Positions 1 to 10,100 of a stretch of 64,000 nt of DNA are shown piece by piece. Source of the DNA: Comamonas sp. 26 (GTDB lineage: Bacteria; Pseudomonadota; Gammaproteobacteria; Burkholderiales; Burkholderiaceae_C); the NCBI RefSeq assembly GCF_002754475.1, contig NZ_PEFL01000002.1:738881-802880 (forward strand). Reading direction: 5' to 3'. The notes below the pieces were generated by a model. It was not told where the DNA came from. It saw nothing but the letters and a program-made list of their open reading frames with translations, and made no database searches. Within the stretch, counting starts at the first letter, position 1. Every line of letters starts with the position of its first letter. A program made the position numbers and the translations under genes.

Positions 1-332
1 AAGGCGGCCAGCGCCATGGAAATAAACATCAGCTTGCGCCGCCCGAGACCCTCGGACAGAGCCCCGGCCAGAACAATGGAAACCGCCAGACAAGCCGTGG
101 ACACCGACAGCGCCAGCGCGCTCTGGGCGGGGCTGACCGCAAAGGTGCGCGCCAGCTCGGGCAGCAGCGGCTGCACGCAGTACAGCAGCGAGAAGGTCGC
201 AAAGCCCGCCAGAAACAGCGCCACGCTGACCCGCCAGTAATCGGGAGTCCCACGTTTGATCCAGACAGGAGCAGCCAAGCCTTGAGGCTCGATTGATAAG
301 GGAGTATTCACATCCTGCGGGGAACGGTTCAT
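1..332 (-). CDS. MFS transporter, N-terminal part (runs off the window)
   Basis: The reverse strand from ATG at 332 stays open to the window edge and gives about 110 residues. After a roughly 35-residue cytoplasmic start come two hydrophobic segments (VALFLAGFATFSLLYCVQPLLP and SALALSVSTACLAVSIVLAG) and then the loop motif GALSEGLGRRKLMF, which resembles the DRxGRR signature between helices 2 and 3 of the major facilitator superfamily. The YCVQPLLPELA stretch is typical of YnfM/AraJ-type drug or sugar exporters. The substrate cannot be told. The start is the first in-frame ATG and no strong Shine-Dalgarno is visible. It diverges from prfC. Confidence 0.8.
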   Translation of the reverse strand, partial: MNRSPQDVNTPLSIEPQGLAAPVWIKRGTPDYWRVSVALFLAGFATFSLLYCVQPLLPELARTFAVSPAQSALALSVSTACLAVSIVLAGALSEGLGRRKLMFISMALAA

Positions 333-579
333 GAGTGAAATACGGAAACCTGAGGCGATGCGGCTATTGTGCTCCGCATACCGGCCAGCCAAGACGCGCG
401 GCAAACGGCTCATGCCCGCCCCGTCCCCATGAATTGCCCCTGCCGTTAAAATAAGCGCCCTCAAGCCTTATTCACAGGCCTGCCCTGCATGGGCGCAGGC
501 CTTGTGCAGCCAATCGATTGCTGCACCTTTTTTGTGGTCACAGCCGACATCTCCGGTTGTATTTACAGCTTTCAATACC
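333..579. other. Intergenic region between MFS gene and prfC
   Basis: A 247-base divergent spacer that must hold the promoters of both flanking genes. The only clear structure is a short inverted repeat, aggcctgc (476-483) with gcaggcct (495-502). No convincing sigma-70 boxes or operator were found by eye. Confidence 0.5.
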
Positions 580-2208
580 GTGTCATACGCCCCAGAAACT
601 CAGCGCCGTCGTACGTTCGCCATCATTTCCCACCCGGATGCGGGTAAGACCACGCTGACCGAAAAGCTGCTGCTATTCTCGGGCGCGATTCAGATCGCCG
701 GTGCCGTCAAGGGCCGTAAAGCCAGCCGCCACGCCACCTCCGACTGGATGGAAATTGAAAAGCAGCGTGGTATCTCGGTCGCCTCGTCGGTGATGCAGAT
801 GAGCTACCGCGACCACGTGATCAACCTGCTCGACACCCCCGGCCACAAGGACTTCTCGGAAGACACCTACCGCGTGCTGACGGCCGTGGATTCGGCATTG
901 ATGGTGATTGACGCAGCAAACGGTGTGGAATCGCAAACCCGCCGCCTGATTGAAGTCTGCCGCCAGCGCAACACGCCCATCATCACCTTCGTCAACAAGT
1001 TTGACCGTGAAGTGCGCGACCCACTGGACATTATGGACGAGGTAGAGCGCGAGCTGGGCATGCCCTGCTGTCCCATCACCTGGCCTGTGGGTCAGGGCAA
1101 ATCCTTCGGCGGCATCATCAATCTGCGCACGCAGAGCATGACGGTGTTCACCCCCGGCAGCGACCGCGGCCCCAAGGACTTTGAAGTCATCCCCCTGACC
1201 GAAGCCGATAAGCTGCGCGCACGTTTTGGCCAGGCCTTTGATGACGCCCTCGAAAGCATGGAGCTGGCCGTAGGCGCATCCGCCGAGTGGAGCCATGAAG
1301 CCTTTCTGGCCGGCAAGCTGACCCCCGTGTTCTTCGGCTCCGGTGTGAACAACTTCGGTGTGATGGAAGTGCTGGACGCCGTGGTCGACATGTCGCCCCC
1401 TCCCGGCCCGCGCGTGGCGTTCACGGAAGTGAACCGCGTGCGCGAAGAAAAAATCGTTCACCCCGAGGACAAGAACTTCTCCGGTGTGGTGTTCAAGGTG
1501 CAGGCCAATATGGACAGCAACCACCGCGACCGCATCGCCTTTGTGCGCGTGGCCAGCGGCAAGTACACACCCGGCATGAAGATGAAGGTACAGCGCACCG
1601 GCAAGGAACTGCGCCCTACTTCCGTGGTGACCTTCATGTCGCAACGCCGCGAAGCGGTGGACGAAGCGTTTGCAGGCGACATCATCGGCTTCACCATCCA
1701 CGGCGGCGTGCAGCTGGGTGACTCGATCACTGACGGCCCAAGCCTCCAATTCACGGGCTTGCCTTTCTTCGCGCCCGAAATGTTCATGACCGTGGTGCTG
1801 AAGAACCCGCTGCGCACCAAGCAGCTGCAGCAAGGCCTGATGCAGCTGGGCGAAGAAGGTGCGATTCAGGTGTTCAAGCCCGATGTCGGCGGCAATATGC
1901 TGCTGGGCGCCATCGGTCAGCTGCAGTTTGAAGTGGTGCAGCACCGCCTGAAAACCGAGTACGACTGCGATGTGCGCCTGGAAGGCTGCCAGTACACCAG
2001 CGCCCGCTGGATTACGGCCGACAACGCAGCCGATCTGCGCGAGTTCGAAAACGCCTACCCGCTGCGCCTGGCCCACGATGCGGCCGACACGCTGGCCTAT
2101 CTGTGTACCAGCCCCTACGACGTACGCCTGGCGCAGGAGCGTTTCCCTAAGATCCACTTCCATCCGCTGCGTGAACACGCTGGCCTGTCTCTGGGCTCTG
2201 CAAACTGA
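580..2208 (+). CDS. prfC: Peptide chain release factor 3 (RF3)
   Basis: RF3 is a translational GTPase that removes RF1/RF2 from the ribosome after peptide release. With the GTG start at 580 the protein is 542 residues, close to the roughly 530 of E. coli RF3, and begins with the family's usual MSYAPETQRRRTFAIISHPD. The P-loop HPDAGKTT is at residues 18-25, followed by switch II DTPGHKDF and the guanine-binding NKFD. The C-terminal RF3 domain (GAIGQLQFEVVQHRLKTEY) is intact. An in-frame TTG at 502 would add 26 residues that look unlike the family, so the later start is preferred, although neither start has a good Shine-Dalgarno. A hairpin follows at 2231-2257. Confidence 0.95.
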   Translation: MSYAPETQRRRTFAIISHPDAGKTTLTEKLLLFSGAIQIAGAVKGRKASRHATSDWMEIEKQRGISVASSVMQMSYRDHVINLLDTPGHKDFSEDTYRVLTAVDSALMVIDAANGVESQTRRLIEVCRQRNTPIITFVNKFDREVRDPLDIMDEVERELGMPCCPITWPVGQGKSFGGIINLRTQSMTVFTPGSDRGPKDFEVIPLTEADKLRARFGQAFDDALESMELAVGASAEWSHEAFLAGKLTPVFFGSGVNNFGVMEVLDAVVDMSPPPGPRVAFTEVNRVREEKIVHPEDKNFSGVVFKVQANMDSNHRDRIAFVRVASGKYTPGMKMKVQRTGKELRPTSVVTFMSQRREAVDEAFAGDIIGFTIHGGVQLGDSITDGPSLQFTGLPFFAPEMFMTVVLKNPLRTKQLQQGLMQLGEEGAIQVFKPDVGGNMLLGAIGQLQFEVVQHRLKTEYDCDVRLEGCQYTSARWITADNAADLREFENAYPLRLAHDAADTLAYLCTSPYDVRLAQERFPKIHFHPLREHAGLSLGSAN

Positions 2209-2230
2209 TCTCCGCTCAATGAGCGACACA

Positions 2231-2267
2231 GCCCGCATCTGCAACGCACATGCGGGCTGATTTATTT
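2231..2267 (+). terminator. Possible terminator after prfC
   Basis: A perfect 8-bp inverted repeat gcccgcat (2231-2238) and atgcgggc (2250-2257), followed by the moderately T-rich tgatttattt. It lies just before the HAD gene start, so it may only attenuate read-through. Confidence 0.5.
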
Positions 2268-2277
2268 GGATAGAACT

Positions 2278-3078
2278 GTGAGCCAAGAATTTCTGCGCCC
2301 CTTGTCTGAACTGCAGACCCCCGCCCCGCTGCTGGGCGTGCTGACCGATATCGACGACACGTTGACCACCGATGGCGTGGTGCCAGACCACGTGGTGTCC
2401 GCCATTGCCCGCCTCAAAGACGCGGGCCTGAAGGTTGTACCCATCACCGGCCGCCCCGTGGGCTGGAGCGTGCCTTTTGCATCGGCCTGGCCCGTGGACT
2501 CCATCGTGGCCGAAAACGGTGCTGTGGCCCTGCGCCGCAATGCGCAAGGCAGTCTGGACAAGCTCTACCAGCAAAACGCCGAAGAGCGCGCCAGCAACTT
2601 TGCCAAGATGCAGACAGTGCTGGAGCAGATCGAAGCCACCGTACCCGGTGCCGCCCGTGCCACAGACTCTGCGGGCCGCGAGTGCGACATCGCCGTGGAC
2701 CACAGCGAGTTCACCAACATGCCCCAGGCGCAGATCGACCAGTGCGTGGCCATCATGAAGGCCGCAGGCATGAACGCGACTGTCAGCTCCATTCATATCA
2801 ACGGCTGGTTTGGCGAGCACAACAAACTGGAAGGCGCTCGCTGGATTGTTCGTGAACTATTCGATATCGACCTGGACGCCACGCTAGGCCAGTGGGTCTA
2901 CATCGGCGACTCCACCAATGACCAGCTGATGTTCCAGCACATGCCCCACAGCGTGGGCGTGGCCAACATCGAGCGCTTTGTGCCCCAGCTCAAGCACCTG
3001 CCCCGCTATGTCACCACCGCCGAGCGCGGTGATGGCTTTGTACAGCTGGCTGATCAGTTGCTGGATACTCAAAAATAA
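2278..3078 (+). CDS. HAD-IIB family phosphatase
   Basis: A 266-residue haloacid-dehalogenase superfamily hydrolase. Motif I is LTDIDDTLTTDG near the N terminus, with the nucleophile and acid/base aspartates. Motif II is VPITGRPVGW and motif IV is YIGDSTNDQLMF. The large alpha/beta cap inserted in the middle and the overall size fit the IIB/Cof and sucrose- or mannosyl-glycerate-phosphate phosphatase group, so a sugar phosphate is the likely substrate, but which one is not readable. The GTG at 2278 has GGA seven bases upstream; a TTG at 2266 is the alternative. It follows prfC by 69 bases on the same strand and ends before a strong terminator. Confidence 0.8.
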   Translation: MSQEFLRPLSELQTPAPLLGVLTDIDDTLTTDGVVPDHVVSAIARLKDAGLKVVPITGRPVGWSVPFASAWPVDSIVAENGAVALRRNAQGSLDKLYQQNAEERASNFAKMQTVLEQIEATVPGAARATDSAGRECDIAVDHSEFTNMPQAQIDQCVAIMKAAGMNATVSSIHINGWFGEHNKLEGARWIVRELFDIDLDATLGQWVYIGDSTNDQLMFQHMPHSVGVANIERFVPQLKHLPRYVTTAERGDGFVQLADQLLDTQK

Positions 3079-3112
3079 TAGCTGCTTGCGCCTGCTTTTA
3101 GTGCGATATGCA
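3071..3112. repeat. Dispersed palindromic repeat, copy 1
   Basis: Overlaps the end of the HAD gene and contains atagctgcttgcgc (3079-3092), the core shared with copies near 24372, 29810, 31991 and 48307. In the rest of the 297-base gap up to 3375 only the terminator at 3165 is recognised. Confidence 0.5.
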
Positions 3113-3164
3113 TTGATATCCCGCTGAAGTTCAAACAGAGTCAGCGCTAAACGCTCATCTTTTT

Positions 3165-3194
3165 AAAGGCCTGCAAGCTATTCGCAGGCCTTTT
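3165..3194 (+). terminator. Rho-independent terminator after HAD gene
   Basis: A perfect 10-bp stem aaaggcctgc (3165-3174) and gcaggccttt (3184-3193), with a 9-base loop and a T tract running into the stem end. Confidence 0.8.
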
Positions 3195-3375
3195 GCGCTT
3201 CTGTAGTCCGGGCATCCTTCCCCCCAAACCTCTAACCCGCCAGCTTTTCATGCACGCCATCGCAAACCGCGATGAGCCAGCGCGTACAAGACGACCACCT
3301 TATCCGTACAAACCCATGGTTGGCACTCACTACAATTTTTGGTTCATTTCAAAACATTTCAGAGAGACCTAAACC

Positions 3376-4362
3376 ATGCGCATGATCCGCCGCACTTTTG
3401 TCGCCACGGCCGTGGCCGCCACTGCAACGCTGGCTGCCGGCACTGCTTTTGCTCAGGGCAAGGAAGTCAAGATTGGCTATGCGCTGGCGATCAATTCGCA
3501 CTACGGTGCAGCCGCCAACGCCTGGGGCGAAGGCGTGGAAAAAGGCACGAACGGTGCCTACAAGTTCAAGCAATTCCCTGCATCCGCGCTGGGCGGCGAA
3601 CGCGAGCTGATCGAAGGTCTGCAGCTGGGCACTGTGGAAGCGGCCATCGTCTCCACCGGCGCACTGAGCAACTTTGTGCCTGACGTGGGCGTGGTGGATA
3701 TCCCCTTCCTGTTCCGTGACACACAACATGCACGCGCTGTGATGGACGGTGCTTTTGGTCAGGACCTGCTGGCCAAGTTCCAGAAGCGCGGTCTGATCGC
3801 TCTGGCCTGGGGCGAGCAAGGCTTTCGCCACCTGAGCAACAACAAGCATGCCGTCAATGGCGTGGCCGACCTCAAGGGTCTGAAGATTCGCGTGACCGAG
3901 AACCCCGTGCACATCACGGCCTTCCGCACACTGGGCGCATCGCCCACCCCCATGTCCTGGCCCGAGGTGATCGGCGCTCTGCAGCAGGGCACGATCGACG
4001 GCCAGGAAAATCCTGTGTCCGTGCTGGTATCCGCCAAGCTGTGGCAAGTACAAAAGCACCTGACTCTGACTTCGCACGTCTACGCCCCCATGGCACTGAT
4101 CGTGTCGCCCTCGTTCTGGGGCTCACTGAACGCCAGCCAGAAGGCCGCCTTCACCGAAGGTGCCAAGAAGGGTGCCATCGCATCGCGCGGCTTTGTGGAC
4201 ACCGTGGAGAAAAAGGGCGTTGAAGAAGCCAAGGCCAACGGCATGAAGGTCGTTGAAAAGGTGGATCAGGCCGCCTTCCGCACCGCGCTGGAGCCCGCCT
4301 ACAAGGAATACGCCAAGAAGTTTGGCCAGAAGACTCTGGACTCCATCACCAGCGTGAAGTAA
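3376..4362 (+). CDS. dctP: TRAP transporter solute-binding protein (DctP family)
   Basis: Periplasmic binding component of a tripartite ATP-independent transporter, which delivers organic acids to the DctQM membrane pair. The 328-residue length is normal. A Sec signal peptide with an Arg-rich start and hydrophobic core ends at about AFA (residue 26). The family pattern is clear: ALGGERELIEGLQLGTVE, the arginine-containing LKGLKIRVTENP that clamps the carboxylate in this family, and the GTIDGQENP motif. The ligand is unknown; 'dctP' is used in the family sense and does not imply C4-dicarboxylate. It is first of the PQM set, separated from the permeases by a hairpin at 4383. Confidence 0.9.
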   Translation: MRMIRRTFVATAVAATATLAAGTAFAQGKEVKIGYALAINSHYGAAANAWGEGVEKGTNGAYKFKQFPASALGGERELIEGLQLGTVEAAIVSTGALSNFVPDVGVVDIPFLFRDTQHARAVMDGAFGQDLLAKFQKRGLIALAWGEQGFRHLSNNKHAVNGVADLKGLKIRVTENPVHITAFRTLGASPTPMSWPEVIGALQQGTIDGQENPVSVLVSAKLWQVQKHLTLTSHVYAPMALIVSPSFWGSLNASQKAAFTEGAKKGAIASRGFVDTVEKKGVEEAKANGMKVVEKVDQAAFRTALEPAYKEYAKKFGQKTLDSITSVK

Positions 4363-4382
4363 TTCGCGTCTGAGTCCTTACA

Positions 4383-4404
4383 GCCGGTGGCTTGCGTCAC
4401 CGGC
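4383..4404 (+). terminator. Intra-operon hairpin between dctP and dctQ
   Basis: Inverted repeat gccggtg (4383-4389) and caccggc (4398-4404) followed by a weak ttctcc. Such structures after the binding-protein gene commonly stabilise or attenuate the message so that P is made in excess over QM. This function is inferred. Confidence 0.5.
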
Positions 4405-4525
4405 TTCTCCATCTGAGTGCCATGCGCATCAGACGTTAAGGACTGCGGGCACCCCGAATGGAAACTCATGCCTTGCGCGGCATGATGACCTCATCTCTTT
4501 TCTGCTCTTCAACAAGGCACTCACC

Positions 4526-5068
4526 GTGCACGCTGTTGACGCCCCATTTCCTATGCTTGATCGTATCGAACGCACTCTTGTCGCCGGCAACCGCTGGCTG
4601 CTCATCGTGCTGTTGCTGGCCATGGCCTGCATCGTTTTTGCCAATGTGGTGCTGCGCTACACCACGGGTGACTCCATTGTCTGGGCCGAAGAAGTGGCTC
4701 GTCACATGATGATCTGGGTCACCTTTCTGGGTGCCGGTCTCGTGCTGCGCTTTGGCGGCCATGTGGCCATCGACAATCTGCACCGCAGCGTCAGCACCCG
4801 CAGCGCCCAGTACATTCGCGGCTTTGTCGTCATCAGTCTACTCGTGTTCTTTGCCGTGATGACCGTCGCGTCTTCGCAGTATGTCTATGCCACGCGCTTC
4901 CAGACCACGGCGGCCACGGACATCCCCATTTCTTATATCTACGGCGCCATGCCTGTGGGCTTTGTGCTGATGTTTGTCCACCTGCTCTTCATTGCCCGTG
5001 GCTATATCAAAGCCGGCGACTTTGCCGAGTCCGACGAAATGGACGCCGACGCAGCCGCGTCCATCTAA
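4526..5068 (+). CDS. dctQ: TRAP transporter small permease (DctQ family)
   Basis: A 180-residue inner-membrane protein with four hydrophobic segments: LLIVLLLAMACIVFANVVLR, MMIWVTFLGAGLVLRFGGHV, FVVISLLVFFAVMTVAS and YGAMPVGFVLMFVHLLFIA. The signature VVLRYTTGDSIVWAEEVAR after helix 1 is characteristic of DctQ. The GTG at 4526 has an aagg about eight bases upstream. An in-frame ATG at 4553 would remove nine residues and is possible. It sits 21 bases before the large permease and is almost certainly co-transcribed with it. Confidence 0.87.
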   Translation: MHAVDAPFPMLDRIERTLVAGNRWLLIVLLLAMACIVFANVVLRYTTGDSIVWAEEVARHMMIWVTFLGAGLVLRFGGHVAIDNLHRSVSTRSAQYIRGFVVISLLVFFAVMTVASSQYVYATRFQTTAATDIPISYIYGAMPVGFVLMFVHLLFIARGYIKAGDFAESDEMDADAAASI

Positions 5069-5089
5069 GACAGCGCAGGTTCACACATC

Positions 5090-6376
5090 ATGGGTATCAC
5101 TTTATTTATTGCCATCATCGTCCTGCTGGTGCTGGGCTTTCCGGTGGCTTTTGCGCTGGCTATCTCGGCCGCTCTGGCAGTCTTCGTTGGCGGGCGCTAT
5201 CCCCAGCTCATCGTCTTCAAGGAAATGTTCACGGGAATCGACAGCTTTCCGCTGATGGCCGTGCCTTTCTTCATTCTGGCGGCCGAGCTGATGTCGGGCG
5301 GCGCTCTCACGGCCGTTCTGCTGCGCTTTGCGGCGCAGTTTGTCGGTCATCTGCGTGGCGGTCTGGGTTATGCCAACGTGCTGTCGCTGACCATGTTCTC
5401 GGGTATTTCCGGCTCGGCGCTGGCCGATGCTGCCGGCCCCGGCTCCATGATGGTCAAGATGATGGACAAGGCCGGTTATGGACGCCCCTACGCCGCCGCG
5501 CTGACGGCCAGCACCGCCATCGTCGGCCCCATCATTCCGCCTTCGGTGAGCATGATCATCTATGCGCTGCAGGATGAAAACGTGTCCGTGGGCGGCCTGT
5601 TCATGGCGGGCTTCATCCCCGGCATCCTGATTGCGCTGGCCATGGCGGCCGTCAACTGGTGGGTCTGCAAAAAGCGTGACTACCGCTCGACCGAGCCCCG
5701 TCCTTCGGCGCGCGAAATGTGGGTCAACAGTTTCAAGGCCATTCCCGCGCTGATGCTCATCGTGCTCATCGTCGTCGGTATCCGCTTTGGCATCTTCACG
5801 CCCACGGAAGCCTCTGTCGTGGCCGTGTTCTACGCACTGGTCTGCGGCAAATGGGTGTACCGCACGCTGCAATGGTCGGCACTGCCCGGCATTCTGGCGC
5901 GCTCGGCCATGCTCACGGCATCGGTGCTGCTGGTGATGGCGACTTCCGCAGCCTTTGCCTGGGTGCTGACGGTGGAAGGCATTCCGCAATACCTGTCCGA
6001 GCTGATCGTGAGCTGGCAGCTGTCGCCCGTCATGTTCCTGATCGCCGTGAACATTCTGCTGCTGGTCTTCGGCATTTTCATGGAGCCACTGCCCGGCGTG
6101 ATGATTCTGGTGCCCATTCTGGCCCCCATCGCTTTCAGCCTTGGCATTGATCCCACACACTTTGCCATGGTGGTGATCGTCAACCTCACGCTGGGCATGA
6201 TTACGCCGCCCGTGGGTGGCCTGCTGTTTGTGACCTCGGTCGCCACACGCGTCTCGATTACCGACCTGACGCGCGAGATGCCGCTGTTCCTGCTGGCGCA
6301 CTTTGTCGTGCTGTGCATGCTGACCTTCATTCCGCAACTGTCCACCTGGTTGCCGCATATGCTGGGCTTCCAGTAA
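5090..6376 (+). CDS. dctM: TRAP transporter large permease (DctM family)
   Basis: A 428-residue polytopic membrane protein of the ion-coupled transporter group, the Na+-coupled translocation subunit. Recognisable family stretches are LMAVPFFILAAELMSGG, LTMFSGISGSALADAAGPGSMM, ALTASTAIVGPIIPPSVSMI and the C-terminal LTLGMITPPVGGLLFVTS. The length is typical. It completes the P-Q-M order and ends before a strong terminator. Confidence 0.93.
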   Translation: MGITLFIAIIVLLVLGFPVAFALAISAALAVFVGGRYPQLIVFKEMFTGIDSFPLMAVPFFILAAELMSGGALTAVLLRFAAQFVGHLRGGLGYANVLSLTMFSGISGSALADAAGPGSMMVKMMDKAGYGRPYAAALTASTAIVGPIIPPSVSMIIYALQDENVSVGGLFMAGFIPGILIALAMAAVNWWVCKKRDYRSTEPRPSAREMWVNSFKAIPALMLIVLIVVGIRFGIFTPTEASVVAVFYALVCGKWVYRTLQWSALPGILARSAMLTASVLLVMATSAAFAWVLTVEGIPQYLSELIVSWQLSPVMFLIAVNILLLVFGIFMEPLPGVMILVPILAPIAFSLGIDPTHFAMVVIVNLTLGMITPPVGGLLFVTSVATRVSITDLTREMPLFLLAHFVVLCMLTFIPQLSTWLPHMLGFQ

Positions 6377-6395
6377 TCGTCAAAATTCGAATCAA

Positions 6396-6429
6396 AGGCT
6401 GCCCAATCGCAAGATTGGCAGCCTTTTTT
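6396..6429 (+). terminator. Rho-independent terminator after dctM
   Basis: A 12-bp stem with one bulged C: aggctgcc-c-aatc pairs with gattggcagcct around a gcaa loop, followed by tttttt. The A run on the other side would also serve the convergent PPTase gene. Confidence 0.85.
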
Positions 6430-6544
6430 CATGGTGCTTACTGAACTAGAAAAACCACCCGGACTCTGCAAAATGCGCTACTTCCCATTCAGGCGAAAGC
6501 CATGAAACAGTCCGGAGCGTCCACACCAAACGCAGCGACTGGAT

Positions 6545-7192
6545 TCAGTGATCTACGTAGTCTGAATGCAGATGCCATGCAACAGCGGCTGCATAGCCAT
6601 CCGCCATGGCCACGGGTGTGCAATGCACGCATGCCAGAGAGGACTCGAGTTCTGCACTCCACTCAACCAGCCCTACACCCGCGCATTTCAAACGTGCTTC
6701 CTGCGCGGCCCATGCGCTTGCAAATGCTTTGAAAAACAGAGCATCTTGCGCAAAACCATCAAGCGCTTGGGCCATATTTGGTGCTAAAAAAATCTGAGCC
6801 ACTGCCTGTAATTCATGGCGTGATGCTCCAGCGTCCACTGCCTGAATATCCACGCCCACCGGCCCGCCACCATGCCAGGCCAGCAGAGCCAGCCCCGGCG
6901 CATGGCTGATGGAGCAAAAGGGCTGTGCAAGCCTCTCGCCACACAGCCACAGCTGCGGTGCCTCGTTGCGCTGGCTGCTGATCTGCAAAGCATCTTCAGG
7001 GCAACCCAGTTCCTTGGTTAGACAGCTGCGCAAGGCCGCACGGGCCTGCAATCGCGCCTGCTCTCTGTCATGGCTCAGGCCCTGCACCAGCCGCAACTGC
7101 GGGGCACTCTGCAGCGCTCCGCCCTCCACAACGCAGTGCTGAACCTGCACCGGCTTATGCCCGCTTGAGCGGCACGGGCGATGCAGGTGCAC
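6545..7192 (-). CDS. 4'-phosphopantetheinyl transferase (Sfp-type)
   Basis: This enzyme moves phosphopantetheine from CoA to a serine of carrier proteins. The ACPS-superfamily pair of motifs is present: GVDIQAVD with the Mg-binding aspartate, and FASAWAAQEARLKCAGVGL matching the W-x-x-K/Q-E-A signature. HAPGLALLAW matches the preceding conserved block. The reading frame from GTG at 7192 gives 215 residues and overlaps the end of the upstream NRPS-like gene by 38 bases. A GTG at 7150, just after the NRPS stop, would give 201 residues and is equally plausible. The overlap implies translational coupling, and the obvious substrate is that protein's carrier domain. Confidence 0.85.
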   Translation of the reverse strand: MHLHRPCRSSGHKPVQVQHCVVEGGALQSAPQLRLVQGLSHDREQARLQARAALRSCLTKELGCPEDALQISSQRNEAPQLWLCGERLAQPFCSISHAPGLALLAWHGGGPVGVDIQAVDAGASRHELQAVAQIFLAPNMAQALDGFAQDALFFKAFASAWAAQEARLKCAGVGLVEWSAELESSLACVHCTPVAMADGYAAAVAWHLHSDYVDH

Positions 7193-10100
7193 CTTGCCAG
7201 TGCGTGGCCGCAGGCAAAGCCTCGCCCTTCATCACTAATGTCAGCGGCCCCAGCTGCACGCCGTCGCCCACCGTTGCGCCATACAGCACGGTGCAGCGGG
7301 CACCCATGGTCACGCGGCTACCTATGAGTACCTGGTCGATCTTCATCACCCGGTCTTCAAACAGATGCGTCTGCGGGCAGCAAAGTGCATTGAGTTCGCT
7401 GTGCTCACCGATCTGCACACAGTCGTGCTCGGTGATGTCGGTGGTATCGAGCCAGGCACTGGAAGCAATGCGGCTGCCCATCAGGTTCAGGGCAAGCGGC
7501 AGCCAGGGCGTGCCGCGCAGATAGCGCAGGAAGTTGGGAACCGCCAGGCCTTCATACAGATTGGTAACCGCTTCAGAGAGCCAGACAAATGGCGTCCACA
7601 TGGGCACGGCTGTCTTGCTGTAGCGGCGCACGGCCAGCCATTTGAAGAGCGCCACCAGCACAAAGACCACCATGCCAAAGATCACCCCTGAAATAGCCAG
7701 ATCCAGCACCACAGCACCCCAGCGATCGGCAGAGGCCAGAGGCATAGCATCCAGCACCACTGCGTAACCCACGGCAATCACCAGCGCATGGGGCACGGCG
7801 ATGCGGAAGGCCTCCACCAGCCCGCGCCCCACGCGCCGCCACAGCGATGGCGCAAACGTCAGATGCTCAGGGTAGCCTTGAGCCACCTCGCGTGCAGGCA
7901 GGTTGATGGCGGGTGAACCCAGCCAGGTATCGCCACTCTGCATATCGGCATTGCGCGGCACGGCCGTCATCACGCCGACGAGCACGTTCTCGGGGATGGT
8001 CGATCCATCAGGCACATAAGCCCCGTTGCCAATAAAACTGCGACGCGAAACGACCGTGGGTTTGACCGTCATCCAGCCGCCGTCGATATGTTCATCGCCC
8101 AGCATCACCGCATCGGCCACAAAGCATTCATCGCCCAGCGTCAGCATGTCGGGCACCACGCCCAAAGCGGTAGACAACTCCGTCTGCTTGCCCACCTTGG
8201 CACCCAGCAGCCGGTACCAGGTCGATGAATACACCGTGGCATAAATGCCGTGCAGCGTACTCAGGCTGGCCTCCTGAATCTGGTTGACCATCCACTTGCC
8301 CAGATAGCGGCGACTGTGAATGGACCAGGTGCCCGCCTTGGTGCGTGGCAAAAACAGATAGCGCACCAAGGCCGCTACCAGCACCGTGCAGGCCACCAGC
8401 ACCGCGCTGGCAGGCAGGGCCAGCAGGAAGAATTTAATGAAGCGCAGCACAAAGGCACCGCCCGCATCGACAATGCCTTGCTCCAGCAGCGGCCTGACCG
8501 AGATTTCTTCAATATCCAGAATATCGATCAGCATGAAGGTCGGGAAAACCGGCATGAAGAACAGCGTGGCAACCAGCAGGCCGCCAGTCAGATAGACCAG
8601 CATTTCGACGGCCTTGCGCAGGCGACCCACCAGGTGGCGCGGCTGCAGGCTGGCAGGATCGAAACGACCCACTTCTCGCGCGGGCGACCCCGCCCACACG
8701 CTGCGCGCAGGCAACACCGTGCCATCGGCCAGTGCGGACTGGCCTTCCAGATGCGCCCAGTCCTCCAGCCGCGTATTGCCTTCAATCACCACATAGGAGC
8801 CAATGCAGACTTCATTGCCAATGTCGATGCGGCCCAGCACCAGCTCGCCGCCTTCAACGCGGGCATTTTCAAGACTGACCGCATTGCCTATGCTCGCACC
8901 GTCGCCAATGCGCAGCAGATCAGGGGCACGCACCGTCATCGAACCCAGATTGCACTCATGCCCCACCTTCGCGCCCAGCATGCGCAGCCACATCGGGTGC
9001 AGTGATGAGCCGGTGATCATGGCCGAAGGCACGGCGTCCACCAGCCTGTCGGCCAGCCACCAGCGGAAATACGTCAAACCCCACAGCGGGTAGCGGCCCG
9101 GCTTCAATCGCCCTGCGATCAGCCACTTCCCGGCACCGGCAATCGCGAATTCGGCCAGCGTGGCAATGGCAAATGCCAGCACCGACATGGCGACGGCAAA
9201 CGGCACGGAGTCCATCTCATCGCCGGTGAAGAAATGGTAGGTGAAAAACGGCGCCAGCCACTGGGCCATCTTGATCAGCACCAGCAGCGGAATCACCAAT
9301 GCCTGCGCCGCCCCGCAGCGCCAGCGTCGCCATGCGGAGTGAATGCGGAAAGGTCGCTCCTGCGCCGCAGCATCTCCCGCCAACATGACCGCCTGCAAGG
9401 CCTCGGCAATCAAACCGATTTTGCGCTGCTGATAAATCGTGCTCACGGTCGCCTGCGCAAAGCGCGGGTCAGCGCGCAGCTGCGAAATCAAACGTGCGGC
9501 AAACAGCGAATGCCCGCCAAGATCGCTGAAAAAATCCAGCCCACGGCGCACTGGCTGTCCGGGGAAAAGTTGAGCCAATGCGGCAAACAGCAGCTCCTCT
9601 GCTGGAGTCTCTGGTGTATCGGAATCAGACAAGTCCACCGCCGTGGACAAGGGCATGGCCTTGAGCGCCTTTCGGTCGATCTTGCCCGAGGTCAGGCGCG
9701 GCATCTCGCTCAAGGCATCAAAGCGGGCGGGCACCATATAGGGCGGCAGCCGCTCGGCCAATGCGCTGCGCAGCGCCGATGACGTTGGCGGCTCATCGGT
9801 GGGCACGTAAAAGGCCACCAGTTGATCCATGCCATCATCTTTGCGCAGCAGCACCGCCGTGGTGCCCACGCCCGGTTGCTGCGCCAGCACGGCTTCAATC
9901 TCGCCCAGCTCCACGCGAAAGCCGCGAATTTTGACCTGATCGTCGGCCCGGCCCAAGCAGTGAATCTGCCCCTGTTCATCAATGCGAGCCAGATCACCCG
10001 TGCGGTACAGGCGCGCGTCCTGCGGTCCGTTCGCCCAGGGGTTGAGCAGAAACTTCTCGGCCGTCAGTTCTGGCCGGCCCAGATAGCCTGCCGCCACACC

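Noticed and set aside
502..579. N-terminal extension of prfC from TTG at 502
   Set aside because: The 26 residues do not look like RF3 and the first hairpin arm ends there; the GTG at 580 gives the family start.
673..2820. 715-residue open frame on the minus strand
   Set aside because: Lies opposite prfC and the HAD gene, His- and Gln-rich with no family motif; a codon-bias shadow.
5102..6358. 418-residue minus-strand frame opposite dctM
   Set aside because: Composition is Gln/His/Arg-rich and no domain is visible, while dctM is a strong match on the other strand.
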